Shown here piece by piece: positions 19,658-30,045 of a DNA stretch of 64,000 bases; within the stretch, counting starts at the first letter, position 1, and every line of letters begins with the position of its first letter. A program made the position numbers and the translations under genes. The notes beneath the pieces were generated by a model. The model was not told the origin of the DNA and did not search any database. It worked only from the letters and a program-made list of their open reading frames with translations. Source of the stretch: Euglena gracilis. Lineage: Eukaryota; Euglenida; Euglenophyceae; Euglenales. Where the stretch lies: contig CP154954.1 in assembly GCA_039621445.1 (NCBI GenBank), positions 76,518,073 to 76,582,072 of the forward strand, in the 5' to 3' direction.

Positions 19658-20372
19658 TGCACTCCTTCAGGCAGCAGCCTGCCTGTGGGGGGAACTGAAT
19701 TGACACAGCCAACACCACCATCACCCAACATTCATGCACAGGGTTCACCCTTGCAAAAGTCGACCCAGAGTCACTGATTGACCCCCTTGGAGCGGCCCGA
19801 CAGTGCTCAGGATTCCCCATTTGAGTGAATTTTTGTTGCCAATTTGCTGGATGCTGACTCGGCACCTGGAGTGCACCACTGCTGCAAAGTGACCACAAAT
19901 TCAAAAACACATCTCTGGTGGAACTGCCACTGACTTGGGGAATTAAACCCATGGGCCCACCAAAATCCATCCAGATGGCACATGGAGGGCTGCTGCAACT
20001 GGGTGCTACACAACCACCGCACATGTCACACAGAGAAGGGGGGTAATTAGGGCTTTTGGGAGGGCTGCTGCACAAGGGCTAGACAGCCACATTCCCAGCA
20101 GATTTGCTGCATTGGACAGCCAATTGCTTGCCCATCTTGGCCTTCCTCGATTGACAGCTGGGTTCTCATCTCCATTCCAGCTGGGCTGGGGCAACCCTGC
20201 ACCACAATGCCCAGGCATCTGCCACATTGAACTCTCATTGAACTCTTCTTTTTCCATCCCTTCTGCCCAAATCTGCCAGCATTACTTGCATCACAATCTT
20301 GAATGTCTTTTTTCGGTGAACCATTCACTGATACTTGACCTCCATGCCTTGGCAAACATTGAATACCTTGAG

Positions 20373-20593
20373 TTTCCTGAGTGTCTCTTTGGGGTGTCTT
20401 TTCCCTTTTTCCCTTTGGTATTTGAATGCACACGCTTTGCCAGCTTGATAGGATGAAGTGTTCAGGCTTGGAACCACCTACAGAGAGGCAGTCCAATAAA
20501 CTTAAATTAGGAACTTCCGCAAAGCGGAAGATTCCGCTGTTGGTCTTTTTTGGGCCCCGCCCGGCGCCACACCCCAGGGGCCGCCGCCAACAC
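20373..20593 (+). repeat. ~220-bp direct repeat, left member, copy B
   Basis: Equivalent of 7973-8193; pairs with 22529-22751. Confidence 0.85.
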
Positions 20594-20822
20594 TCCCCTC
20601 CCGGACCGCTTGCGTACCGCCTTCGGCAATTTTTGAGGCGGCCCCGGGGAAGTGTTCGCCCCCCCCCCCTTTTTTTTTCTCCCCCGAAGCCTTCGGCTTC
20701 GGGGGGGGCCTCGGCCCAGCGGGCCCGAGGCCTGGGGTTTTTGGGCCCCCTGGGGGGGTTTCCCCCTGGGGGGGGGGGTCTCGGCCCCCGTGGGCCCGAG
20801 GCCGTTTTCTTTTCCTTGCCGG
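20554..20822. repeat. GC-rich nested hairpin block, copy B
   Basis: Equivalent of 8154-8420 with different C, T and G run lengths. Confidence 0.7.
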
Positions 20823-20936
20823 GGTGTGGCTGGGGGGTATTTTTTTTGTATGGAAGTAACGTACAGCAAATTCTGAGTCTGGGGATTAGAATCGCAATCC
20901 AATGTCCGCTCAATGTCCACATAGTGAATGATGAAT

Positions 20937-21504
20937 GGGGGGGGCAGGTAACATAGGAGTTCACACCGCCACTCTCGAAATCAAGATCCCAGGGCCTCAA
21001 TTCCTTCATCGAGGAGGGGGCGGGTAACATCGTGTTCACACCGCCACACACACCTGTGATTCATGCAAATCTGCTTCCAATTCACATCAAACAGACGACA
21101 CAGGGCAGGCAACCCGCAGGTCTACACCGCCATCTCTATGCCAACCATTCTGCAGATCTGATCCAATTCCACTGAATTGAAATTGGGGGGCAGGCAACCC
21201 TCAGGTCCACACCACCACACTCCAACCATCCCAACGATTCATCTTCGGCGACGGGCAGCCGAACCGCCCTGAGCACCCCCCCCATCAGGAGTGACGGGCC
21301 GTCGAACCTCCAAGAGCATCCATCGGCAATCGACAACCAACACCTGGAATTTTCGACCATTCTTTCTGTGCCGACGCAGGCCAATACGTGCACAATTGAA
21401 AGCATGATGATTTCCATCCTTTTCTGATCGGGGATCTTGGATACTGGCCGAGGAGGGGATTAGGCTGGGAGGGGGAGGGCAGGCAACACTCGGTCTACAC
21501 CGCC
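20937..21504 (-). repeat. clustered ~30-bp motif, right cluster, copy B
   Basis: Equivalent of 8534-9101 with five clear motif copies; one motif differs (CCGCAGGTC against CCGCAAGTC). Confidence 0.75.
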
Positions 21505-22221
21505 TCATTCCCACTTCTCTGTGAACCACTGGTACCGCTGTCGACGATACCTTCTCTTGCACGCCTCGGAGAGTCCACGTCCATCTCTACTTCTCCTGCG
21601 GGCTCGGGACGATGCTCCTTCATCTCCTGGGGGCATGTCCTTCAGGGTTTCTTCCTGGAATCTGCGGTACTGGACCAAGCACGCCCGGACTGGCCAACGC
21701 AATGGCCCAGTCGGCTGCATCTGGCCCGCCTGCTGGTCCCAGATCTCGAAGAACCGGGTTCCTTCCTCGAAGATGATGAACTTCACTGTCATCTTCTGCA
21801 GCACTGGCCACCATGTTGTTGTACGCCACTCTGGTGCAATCAGCACCATCTCCTGCACCTGGTCCGCGATGATCTTGAGGATGACTTGATTCATCAACGT
21901 CCACGGTGGGTTGGCCCATATCCTTTCTCTTGACCATGTCTTCGCAAAAGCATTGTCTTCCTTCGTCCAGAACTTGGGGAATCTTGCATTTTCCCATGAT
22001 GCAAATGCTTCTTGCACACTTCCTTGCTGAATGTTGAACTTGTCCAGGATCAGGTCGATGAATTCCCAGCGCACGGCGTACTCGTCGGAGATGTACTGCC
22101 TTTTGATTCTTCTTCCCCTTCCACTTGGTCTTGGCAGGGTCTCTGGCTCTTCCACCTCGTAGTACTCCTCCTCTTCAGCTGGTCCTGATTCTGGATCTCC
22201 TGGATGTGGTTGGTTCTCCAT
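21505..22221 (-). CDS. NPPW-type adenine-methyltransferase-like protein, antisense, copy B
   Basis: The 238-residue counterpart of the copy A gene (9102-9818), intact, with ATG at 22221. Only a few substitutions are seen, in the Arg-rich C-terminal region (RRSRDGRG here, RRSTDERG in A), while the ANPPW core is unchanged. An open frame in both copies while neighbouring pol fragments are broken suggests recent function or recent arrival. Confidence 0.6.
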   Translation of the reverse strand: MENQPHPGDPESGPAEEEEYYEVEEPETLPRPSGRGRRIKRQYISDEYAVRWEFIDLILDKFNIQQGSVQEAFASWENARFPKFWTKEDNAFAKTWSRERIWANPPWTLMNQVILKIIADQVQEMVLIAPEWRTTTWWPVLQKMTVKFIIFEEGTRFFEIWDQQAGQMQPTGPLRWPVRACLVQYRRFQEETLKDMPPGDEGASSRARRRSRDGRGLSEACKRRYRRQRYQWFTEKWE

Positions 22222-22528
22222 CACCACATTTCTCCTCCTGAATGGCTGCAATGGCACTTCCGGTTCTTCAGCTCCACCTTCATAGCTTGGAGCTGGACTT
22301 CTTGATTATTCTTCTTCTTCTAGTCCATCCCACACTGTCAATGCAGATCTCCAGCCTTCTTCTGGAAGTCGGACACTCCATCTGCTCCAGCTCCAATCTG
22401 TCACTTCCTGCACTTTCGAGTGATCTTCTTCCGGCCTCCAACTGACATCCATCCTTCTGGCCTTGGCATTCTGGTATTCTGACTCTAGCATTCTTGTCTT
22501 CTGGTAGTTTGGTTGAAGAACACTTCAG

Positions 22529-22751
22529 TTTTCTGGGTGTCTCTTTGGGGTGTCTTTTCCCTTTTTCCCTTTTGGTATTTGAATGCACAACACTTTGCCA
22601 GCTTGATAGGATGAAGTGTTCAGGCTTGGAACCACCTACAGAGAGGCAGTCCAATAAACTTAAATTAGGAGCTTGCGCAAAGCGGAAGATTCCGCTGTTG
22701 GTCATTTTTGAGCCCCGCCCGGCGCCACACCCCAGGGGCCGCCGCCAACAC
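22529..22751 (+). repeat. ~220-bp direct repeat, right member, copy B
   Basis: Equivalent of 10126-10348; the hairpin is disrupted here (GCTTGCGCAAAGCGGAAG). Confidence 0.85.
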
Positions 22752-22753
22752 CA

Positions 22754-23382
22754 GCCCACCCAAGTAGTAACCCATCTGGGTCTTCAACTGAACTTCCAGG
22801 AAGGAAAGCTACAGGTGCCCAAACAGAAAGTCAAAACCGTTAAAAAAAAGCTTGTAAAAATCTGAAAAAAACATTGCATGTCAAAAAGGCAATGGGCTGC
22901 CATTTGGCGCCAAAAAAAGATGCAACCTAATGGCCCTGCACTTTTTAAGGTTTTACAGACACCCTGCCAAATTTTTTGGGAACGTCCACAGCCCCCTGGG
23001 ACTCAAAACTCCCCATTTCCCAGGAAATCAAGACCCAATAAAAGGAAATAAAAATTCTGCTGTACACATGGGGGGGCAGACCCTTGCCCCAAAATGCAAT
23101 CAGAGAGTTGCACTCAGACAGCAGCACCCATGCCTGGGGGGGGGGGCTAAACATCCACACAGGAGAAATTGTGCAGGAATTTTGCAGAAAAGACTCCATT
23201 CTGCACATCAATGTAAAGGAGCTCAGTGCAGCAATCAGCATTGTGAAAAGTTTGAGCAAACCTGGAGAAACCGTTTCCTTATCAGTGGGCAATCAGGTAA
23301 TTTGCTTTTACCTAACAAAAGGTGGGGGCAGAAGGGACCCATTCAACAAAATGCTGAGACCACTTTTCAAATGCTGATGTAA
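22754..23382 (+). pseudogene. RT thumb and RNase H remnant, copy B
   Basis: Copy of 10351-10975 with small indels in A and G runs (near 22859 and 23136), which shift frames further. Confidence 0.65.
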
Positions 23383-23553
23383 AAATAAACAAACCTCCAA
23401 GTCAACTGGGAACCTTCAAAAAAATGCCTGGAAGACCCCAGAAGCAGATGGGAAATGGACAGGCGGGATTATTCTTCAGACCCCCAACTTTTTCAAAGGC
23501 TCAGACAGCAATTCAAAGTCTTCATAAATCTGGAACCATATTTATTTGCCTCC

Positions 23554-23557
23554 CCGG
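23554..23557. repeat. target-site duplication CCGG (left)
   Basis: Matches 29398-29401; single copy in the empty site at 11147-11150. Confidence 0.9.
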
Positions 23558-24156
23558 TGTCGGCTGCCGCTGGCGTCGGCAGCCAAAAATTTCCCAGAAA
23601 ATGCCCAAAAACCCCCAGTAGGAACCACCAGAGCAAGTCAACCGCCACGCGAGTTGAATTGGAACCCCAGCAAATTCCAGGAAGAATTTGAGAATTCGAT
23701 TTGAGAATCACAAGAGCAGAAAAGTCAATTGAGAATTGAAAGATCAAAAAGGACAATTCAATTATCCAAGGAAATCAAGGCATTCATTTCCATATTGTTT
23801 TACCCACTCAACACCTGAACTCAAAGGTACTCACCTACCCACTCCAGCCAGGTTTGTTTTGTGCTGTGATTTGCTCACCTAAGTAGGTGGGTTGGTTTTG
23901 TCATTGTTGAATTTCATCCTGAAAGTTCAAAGTTGAAAAATGGGAAAAAACCAACAATGGAGGCAAAAAACGATCCTACGCGGGGCAACGGGGGACCCCG
24001 GGTCGGGGGGGCACACCTCACCCCCTTCACAGCCTGTTGATTTACTGGAAAACGGGGCCCAATTTCAGAAAGGCCCTGGCCTGAGCCCTCCAGGGCCAGA
24101 AAACAGTGGTTGCGGCCCCGGCAGCCCCCCTGGGCGAGGGTCCTCGACCCCCAACA
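23558..24156 (+). repeat. 5' LTR
   Basis: 599 bp, TG...CA ends, reads identical to 28799-29397. Contains an 11-bp hairpin GTGTCGGCTGCCGCTGGCG-type start, many CACCTACC/AGGTAGGTG-like words (about 23828-23895), and an ATG (23940) that opens a frame into the interior. Confidence 0.93.
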
Positions 24157-25235
24157 TGGTACGCAGAGGTGGCTTCACTGACTCTGTCAGTGAAGAATTT
24201 TTAGATTCCGTTGATGAAAAAGAAATCAAAGAATACTGTGACCAATTCAAATTGTTGGGAATTGAATTCAGTGATACCCAAACAGAGGAACAAAGAAAAA
24301 GGGAGGCTGAACTTCTGGCGTCTCAGAGGGAGTTTTGGAAACTCAGATGTGAAGCAGCCATTGGACATTCTCATGGCCCTGACTCATCTTCTCCATGTCA
24401 ATCTTGTAAACCGTCAGGGGTAAGCCCAACAAGTTCACTGCCAGGAGAACCTGAAGTTAAACAAGAAAGTTTTGACCCTTGTCCAAATGTTTTGCAAATG
24501 AGAGTTGTGCGGTGTGAATCTGAATCCGGACAGCTGAGTGTCAAATCAGACAGTGTGGAAACTTCAGAGGTCACAAAACCTGAAACTTTTTATGACCCTT
24601 GGGATGAGTGGTGGCAAAAAGTTGAGGCAGGTATCACAGAATTATTTTCAAACACTTTTTCCCTGAACGAGAGACTGACGAAACTGGAGGAAGTGCCCAG
24701 CCAAAGTGAGTCCAGCCACTTTGAGGGACGGATGGCTGAAATTGAAACCCGTCTGAGAAATTTGGCAGATGGTTTTCATGACCTTTTGACACGAACTTGC
24801 AGTGAAATTGAACACCGTTTTTCTGAAAGCATCCAGTCCCTGTGTGAGAAGGGCGAGGCTCTGTCAAAACGGCTGGAGAGTGAAGAAAAGATTCTGGAGG
24901 AACGGCTGAAAATCTTTGAATTGCAAATCACTGAAAAGTTACAGCCCAATGAAAAATCACCAAGTCCAGAAAATTTTGTGTCTGTGAACCTGAATTCTGG
25001 ACATGTCACAAATTTGCAGCCTTCTTCAGTGTCTTCTGAAAAATCTTCCTCAGATTTTGCTGCACAGCCAAGAAAATTCAGACAGACAAAAAAATCCTGG
25101 AGGCCTGCCAAAAGCAGTTGGAACGACTTTCAGTTTTTAAGACCAAGGTGGTTTCACGATTGGTGGGGTTGGGATTGGTTTGCAAATCCCTGGAACAGCT
25201 GGGGGTGGTTTCCACCGCATCAGTGGTGGTGGTGA
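24156..25235 (+). CDS. Gag-like coiled-coil protein of the LTR element
   Basis: 359 residues from an ATG whose A is the last LTR base; the frame is also open upstream to an ATG inside the LTR at 23940 (431 residues). N-terminal half is acidic (EEFLDSVDEKEIKEY), with Ser/Pro-rich linkers. The middle (about residues 145-260) is long heptad-type helix (FEGRMAEIETRLRNL, KRLESEEKILEERL). The extreme C-terminus is strikingly Trp-rich (WFHDWWGWDWF, HQWWW). No zinc knuckle. As the only gene after the PBS it is probably the Gag-type structural protein; a captured host protein is an alternative. Confidence 0.65.
   Translation: MVRRGGFTDSVSEEFLDSVDEKEIKEYCDQFKLLGIEFSDTQTEEQRKREAELLASQREFWKLRCEAAIGHSHGPDSSSPCQSCKPSGVSPTSSLPGEPEVKQESFDPCPNVLQMRVVRCESESGQLSVKSDSVETSEVTKPETFYDPWDEWWQKVEAGITELFSNTFSLNERLTKLEEVPSQSESSHFEGRMAEIETRLRNLADGFHDLLTRTCSEIEHRFSESIQSLCEKGEALSKRLESEEKILEERLKIFELQITEKLQPNEKSPSPENFVSVNLNSGHVTNLQPSSVSSEKSSSDFAAQPRKFRQTKKSWRPAKSSWNDFQFLRPRWFHDWWGWDWFANPWNSWGWFPPHQWWW
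24157..24172 (+). promoter_or_regulatory. primer-binding site, initiator-Met tRNA-like
   Basis: TGGTACGCAGAGGTGG directly follows the LTR. It is complementary to a CCA-ended tRNA 3' end resembling initiator tRNA-Met (TGGTAGCAGAGG) with one extra base. Confidence 0.6.
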
Positions 25236-28200
25236 GTTTTCTTTCAGCAGGTCTAACCACTGACTGACACAGCACAGCACTTCACAGTGTCGAGAATGTT
25301 TTGTGATTATGTTTTTACGTGCGTTTTTCATGGTGATCTAGTGTTGGAGGCAGATGCGCAATCAGCCAGAAGTTTAAATCTGGATTTTCAGTTCACAGAG
25401 TTTGACTTATAGAAAAACTGCCAAGTCAAACATTTTTGAATCTGGTTTCTGGGGTGATGTTTTTCCCAGTTGCTTTCCACTTAAATGGAGACGCCCAGCC
25501 ACGATGCTTGGGATTTTTCTCCTAGTGTTCAGGCAGCCAGATCAATTATTTTCAGTTTCAGAGTTTTCAGTTTTCGGTTGTCCCAAATGTCATTTGGGGT
25601 GAGGCACGGCATTGACACGTGTCATCATCCCAGACGGGGTCAAATCAGGCATCTCAGGTGGAATTTTGATTTGTCTTCTTTCTGGTCCTTTTTGTCACGG
25701 GACAGTTTTACCAGAGAGAAACTTACCCCCGGCATAGGACATATGTTGGAGAATCGGCACAGTTTTTTGGGATTTTTCAGTCCAGTTTCATTGTGGTTTT
25801 CGAGTGTGGCAGCCCAGTAGTCCTGTGGCAGGTTTTATCTGGGTTTTTGCCAAACCCTGAGGTAGGGGAGACCACTGATGGACCACTCGAACCAAAAAGT
25901 TTTTGGGAAAGCGCGCAAAGAGGGGTTCCAAGGGTGGGACTAGACCCAGGCAAGGAATAAACACCCCTGTGGCCACCCATCTAAGGGCTCAGGATACAGT
26001 TTTCAGTTTTCCAGTCCAAGTGGGAACCAAGGTGGATTAACCCAGGAGGAAAAGACACCCCTGAGGAAAATTCATTTTTGGGCCCAGCAGTGGCATCATC
26101 ATCATTTGGTTCAGTTTGTGAAAAATCTGATGACCTGTGGGTTGCACTTTCTGCTGCAATTTTTCGGCTGTGGAGTTTACTTGAGGGAGAAAAACTCAGA
26201 AGTGGGGGACGCCTCACAATGCAAATCTCCCAAAGGTAATTTTTACAGTTTGAGGGTTGTTGGAGCAGTTTTCGTGTAACCCATTTGATGGATCAAGATC
26301 AGATTTTCAGTGCCGTTTCTTGGTTCAGAGTTCAGTGGTTTTTCAGTGAGGAAATTCAGAAATCTGCCTTCTGTGTTGCCAGTGGTGAATTATGCGTGCG
26401 TGTGTGTGTCCTTTGTCATGCAGGTTTTGCAAGCAATCAAGCAATCAATCACGAAATGAAGGAGCAAAGCAGTCAAATTATCAAGGAATTTGATTGAATT
26501 TATTGAATTCAAAACGTGCAAGGGTTTGCAAAGAATCAACTTCAAGGACTGGGATGAACATTTCAATGAGATGAGAACGGACAATGACATTTATGAGACC
26601 CAAGCAATTGAATCACATGATTACGATTGTCATGATCACAATTGGGGATTGTTTGTGGAGTCACAGAATGGTGGATACATTCATTTTCCCCAAGTTGCTG
26701 GGGAGAGAGTTGCTGGGGAGCTCAAAGCTGGGATATGGATTGGTGAATTTCATGTTCTGGCCGAGGAGTTTGAGTTCATTGGACTTCAGTCGCCTGGCTG
26801 GGGGAGAAGTCTAAATGGCTGACCTTCACCAAGCCGGGCGCGATTGCCCAAGCCCGGCTCAACAATCTGGTTGGCAGCTCCCATGGTGCCAGGGGCTGAG
26901 TTTCAGTTTGCTTGCTTCTGAGGTTGAACTTGGTTTATTCTCCCCTCCTCGTGCAGCTGGGGGGGGGGGCTGTGTTAAGCCCTGTTTTTTTGTTGGTGTG
27001 GTGGATCAAAATCAGCTTTGGATTCGCGGTTGGAATTTTTTGACTCAGAATTGGATACCCCTGTGAGACGTTTGAGTGGGGACAGGAATGCATCATTTTG
27101 TGACCGTGACAGTTTTTGGTCACACCCCAGATTGTAACGGGGTTTGATGAAATTTCCATTTTTCTCATTTTTTTCGTCGAACGGGGATTTCAGTTTTGCA
27201 GCCAGGAAATTTTAACCCATGGCCCTCCCCGCATTGGTTGACGGTGGGGGGGGGGGCGACATTGTGAAGGCCCGTCCTTTGACATGTGTTGAGATTTCAG
27301 CCGGTTTGGATATTACGGCCCAGGTTTGTGATTTTTTTTGTTTGGAGGCTGAAGCCAGATTGACCCCCATGGCCCCATGTGACTGGGGGGGGGCAGCGAA
27401 AAATCGCCTTGGCTGAGAAAATTGGAATTGAATTTTAAGTACTTTTGAGTTTGCCATGTCATTTGACCCCCATTGCCCCGTGTGACTGGGGGGGGGGCAG
27501 TGATTTTTAATTGGCAAGCCAGATTTGTTGGTTTTAAGGCTCCAGTGAATCGGTTGGGCCCAGGGTTGGCCTGGATTGGCCTGGCCCCTATGCCTCGGTA
27601 TGCTGCTGGATGTTGCTTCTGTTGGGTTGGTTTATCTCGGTTGGACTTTGTTTGTTGTATGTGGCAGTTGGAATTTTGGATCTTGTTGAGGGCTTTTGAA
27701 GGCCCTGGATTTGTGGGTTGGACTCAGATTTTTGATTTTTTCGAGGATTTTTGTTGCTGGAGGATTTTTACACAAAGAGTTGGAAAAAACCTTGGATTTT
27801 GATACTTTTTTTCTGGAGGACAAAAAACGAGTTGGGATTTTAAAACTCAGTTTTTTGATTCGGTTTGGATTATGGACATTCGTCAAAGGCATTTTTTTCA
27901 CAGAACACAGCTTGGAGGCATCCGAACTCGGGGGGGGGGGACCCTGGACTGGAGATGACCCCTCCTCCGTCCAAAGGCCCTGGTGTGGGCCAATGAAAAT
28001 AAAAAAAAAAACCCAGCCACGTGGGCACCAAAGCCCTGTGATATAGTGGCTGAGGGCCAATGTGAAGCCCTGTTCTCTTTGCGTTCAAAAAAAAAATTCG
28101 GCCCAGTCATTTTCGGTTGGAATGCATGACAAGGAAGTGAGCGTGCATACACACAAAACACACAACCGCACACGCACACGAACCCGCACACCCATTGTAC

Positions 28201-28787
28201 ACTATTCCCGCCTTATAACCGCTCACCCACGCACCTCTTCACTTTTGCTTACCGTTTGCCTGTTTTCTCACCCTTCTGTCCCGAATTGGAAAGGAATGCC
28301 TGGGTTTCTCTTTTTCTTTTCCCCACACAAGTCATTTTCTGAGACACTGTTGGCCAAAGTCCCTGATTTTTTTAAAAAAATCGACAAATGAAGTCTCACA
28401 TATTGAAAGCTGCCAAAAAAAAAGAATTTTGACAAAGGGGGGCAGCGTGGGACTTAGGCCTTGGGGTAGAGTGCCCAGAGTTGGTTTCGCTCAGAATTTT
28501 CAGATTTTGTGCTCAAAGACCCATTCCCCATGCTGTCGGAGGAAAGGGGTGGGGGCTGGGTCCCCCGAAGACCTGATTTTTCAGTGTCCCCCAAGGTGCC
28601 CGATATTATGGCTGGGGGGGGGTCAGACTCGTAACACCGATTTTCAAAAAAAAAAAGCGACAGGACCCGTTTCAAAAAAAAAACAAACACAGAATTTTCG
28701 CCCCCCACAAAAAAAAACAGAATTTTCCCCCCCCGGTTTGTGCGGGGGGGGGGGGGGGGGCAGAAAAACGGGTCCGACTAACGTCGC
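25236..28787 (+). other. LTR-element interior without pol
   Basis: 3.5 kb without an RT, RNase H, integrase or protease signature in any frame. It contains repeated CAGTTTTCAGTTTT-like words (25550-25580, 26000-26015), long G and A homopolymers (28610-28770) and a CACACA/CGCACA tract (28145-28190). One short plausible frame is listed separately. Confidence 0.6.
26490..26822 (+). CDS. hypothetical 110-residue acidic protein in LTR element
   Basis: Open frame starting MIEFIEFKTCKG, acidic and aromatic (FKDWDEHFNEM, HDYDCHDHNWGLF), ending at TGA. It reads like a folded domain, but I recognise no family. It could be the remains of a longer gene or a chance frame. Confidence 0.3.
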   Translation: MIEFIEFKTCKGLQRINFKDWDEHFNEMRTDNDIYETQAIESHDYDCHDHNWGLFVESQNGGYIHFPQVAGERVAGELKAGIWIGEFHVLAEEFEFIGLQSPGWGRSLNG

Positions 28788-28798
28788 AAGGGAGGGGG
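28788..28798 (+). promoter_or_regulatory. polypurine tract of LTR element
   Basis: AAGGGAGGGGG immediately upstream of the 3' LTR, the expected place for plus-strand priming. Confidence 0.7.
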
Positions 28799-29397
28799 TG
28801 TCGGCTGCCGCTGGCGTCGGCAGCCAAAAATTTCCCAGAAAATGCCCAAAAACCCCCAGTAGGAACCACCAGAGCAAGTCAACCGCCACGCGAGTTGAAT
28901 TGGAACCCCAGCAAATTCCAGGAAGAATTTGAGAATTCGATTTGAGAATCACAAGAGCAGAAAAGTCAATTGAGAATTGAAAGATCAAAAAGGACAATTC
29001 AATTATCCAAGGAAATCAAGGCATTCATTTCCATATTGTTTTACCCACTCAACACCTGAACTCAAAGGTACTCACCTACCCACTCCAGCCAGGTTTGTTT
29101 TGTGCTGTGATTTGCTCACCTAAGTAGGTGGGTTGGTTTTGTCATTGTTGAATTTCATCCTGAAAGTTCAAAGTTGAAAAATGGGAAAAAACCAACAATG
29201 GAGGCAAAAAACGATCCTACGCGGGGCAACGGGGGACCCCGGGTCGGGGGGGCACACCTCACCCCCTTCACAGCCTGTTGATTTACTGGAAAACGGGGCC
29301 CAATTTCAGAAAGGCCCTGGCCTGAGCCCTCCAGGGCCAGAAAACAGTGGTTGCGGCCCCGGCAGCCCCCCTGGGCGAGGGTCCTCGACCCCCAACA
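28799..29397 (+). repeat. 3' LTR
   Basis: Second LTR; followed by the CCGG target duplication. Confidence 0.93.
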
Positions 29398-29401
29398 CCG
29401 G
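29398..29401. repeat. target-site duplication CCGG (right)
   Basis: Pairs with 23554-23557. Confidence 0.9.
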
Positions 29402-29869
29402 TCAACAAAAACCTGCTCAATTTTGTGGCCAGGTGGCCACACTGTGAAGTGAATACATTACATTGTCCACTGGACAACATGGGGAATCTTTATGCAAACC
29501 TCTCCTGGTCAATAATTCAACAACTTCTACCCAGGTTGAAAATGTTTCCCCGGACCACAGTTTTGATGGTCACCCCTATCTGGGTTTCAGCCACCTGGTG
29601 GCCCCAATCAATAAATATGAATGTTCCAGGGACCCCCTGCATGAAAATCACCTCACGTTCACCAACTGCAGGGGGAACAAATGCCACCCCCAAGGTTGCC
29701 CCTGCTTTGCATGATTTGCTCAGGAAAACACTGCAGGGGAAACAAATTCAGATTAAAGCCATTAACGATTTCATGGGGAGAAACCCCAGCCTAATACGTT
29801 ATCAGAGTGCTTTTGCACTTCTGTTGGAAATTTTGGAACACATGGGGTCCCCTGTGGGAGGTCGGTTGG

Positions 29870-30045
29870 CAGAAGACACAGTAGGAATAGCGAAAAAAAG
29901 GTGCTCCTAATTCATTTCTGTAGGGAGCGATCAAACTGTACACAATGCCTCAGAAGTCTGGATTTGGTCTTGCTTGCCTGAAAATCTAACGTAAGTTCAA
30001 CAACGCCAGTGGCCAAAGAAATTCCTGAAAAAGACACTCAGAACA
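29870..30045 (+). repeat. ~180-bp direct repeat DR-a, copy B
   Basis: Equivalent of 11619-11794; its partner downstream is 31511-31689. Confidence 0.75.

Larger units (their letters stand above)
18877..22753 (-). mobile_element. ~3.9-kb insertion in the RT gene, copy B
   Basis: Same insertion as in copy A at the same site, with the same 220-bp direct repeats, hairpin block, motif clusters and antisense NPPW gene. It therefore predates duplication of the unit. Confidence 0.55.
23558..29397 (+). mobile_element. non-autonomous LTR retrotransposon inserted in copy B
   Basis: 5840 bp with 599-bp direct terminal repeats starting TGTCGG and ending CAACA, flanked by CCGG at 23554-23557 and 29398-29401; copy A has the empty site. 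A primer-binding-like site follows the 5' LTR and a purine tract precedes the 3' LTR. The only long gene is a Gag-like frame; no RT, RNase H, integrase or protease motif was found in the ~4.6-kb interior, so it resembles LARD-type non-autonomous elements that need enzymes from a relative. LTRs read identical by eye, indicating very recent insertion. Confidence 0.92.
23455..29910 (+). pseudogene. MT-like domain frame split by LTR element, copy B
   Basis: The 203-residue frame of copy A (11048-11659) is present as 23455-23557 and 29402-29910, separated by the LTR element. Joining at CCGG restores the copy A sequence, which gives a direct empty-site comparison at 11147-11150. Confidence 0.85.

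Noticed and set aside
21239-21562. 107-residue minus ORF differing between copies A and B
   Set aside because: Overlaps the 3' end of the antisense NPPW gene and the motif array in another frame, with no protein-like features.
25236-28787. Hidden pol gene in the LTR element
   Set aside because: No YxDD, no DDE-type or zinc-binding integrase pattern and no D-(T/S)-G protease were seen in any frame.
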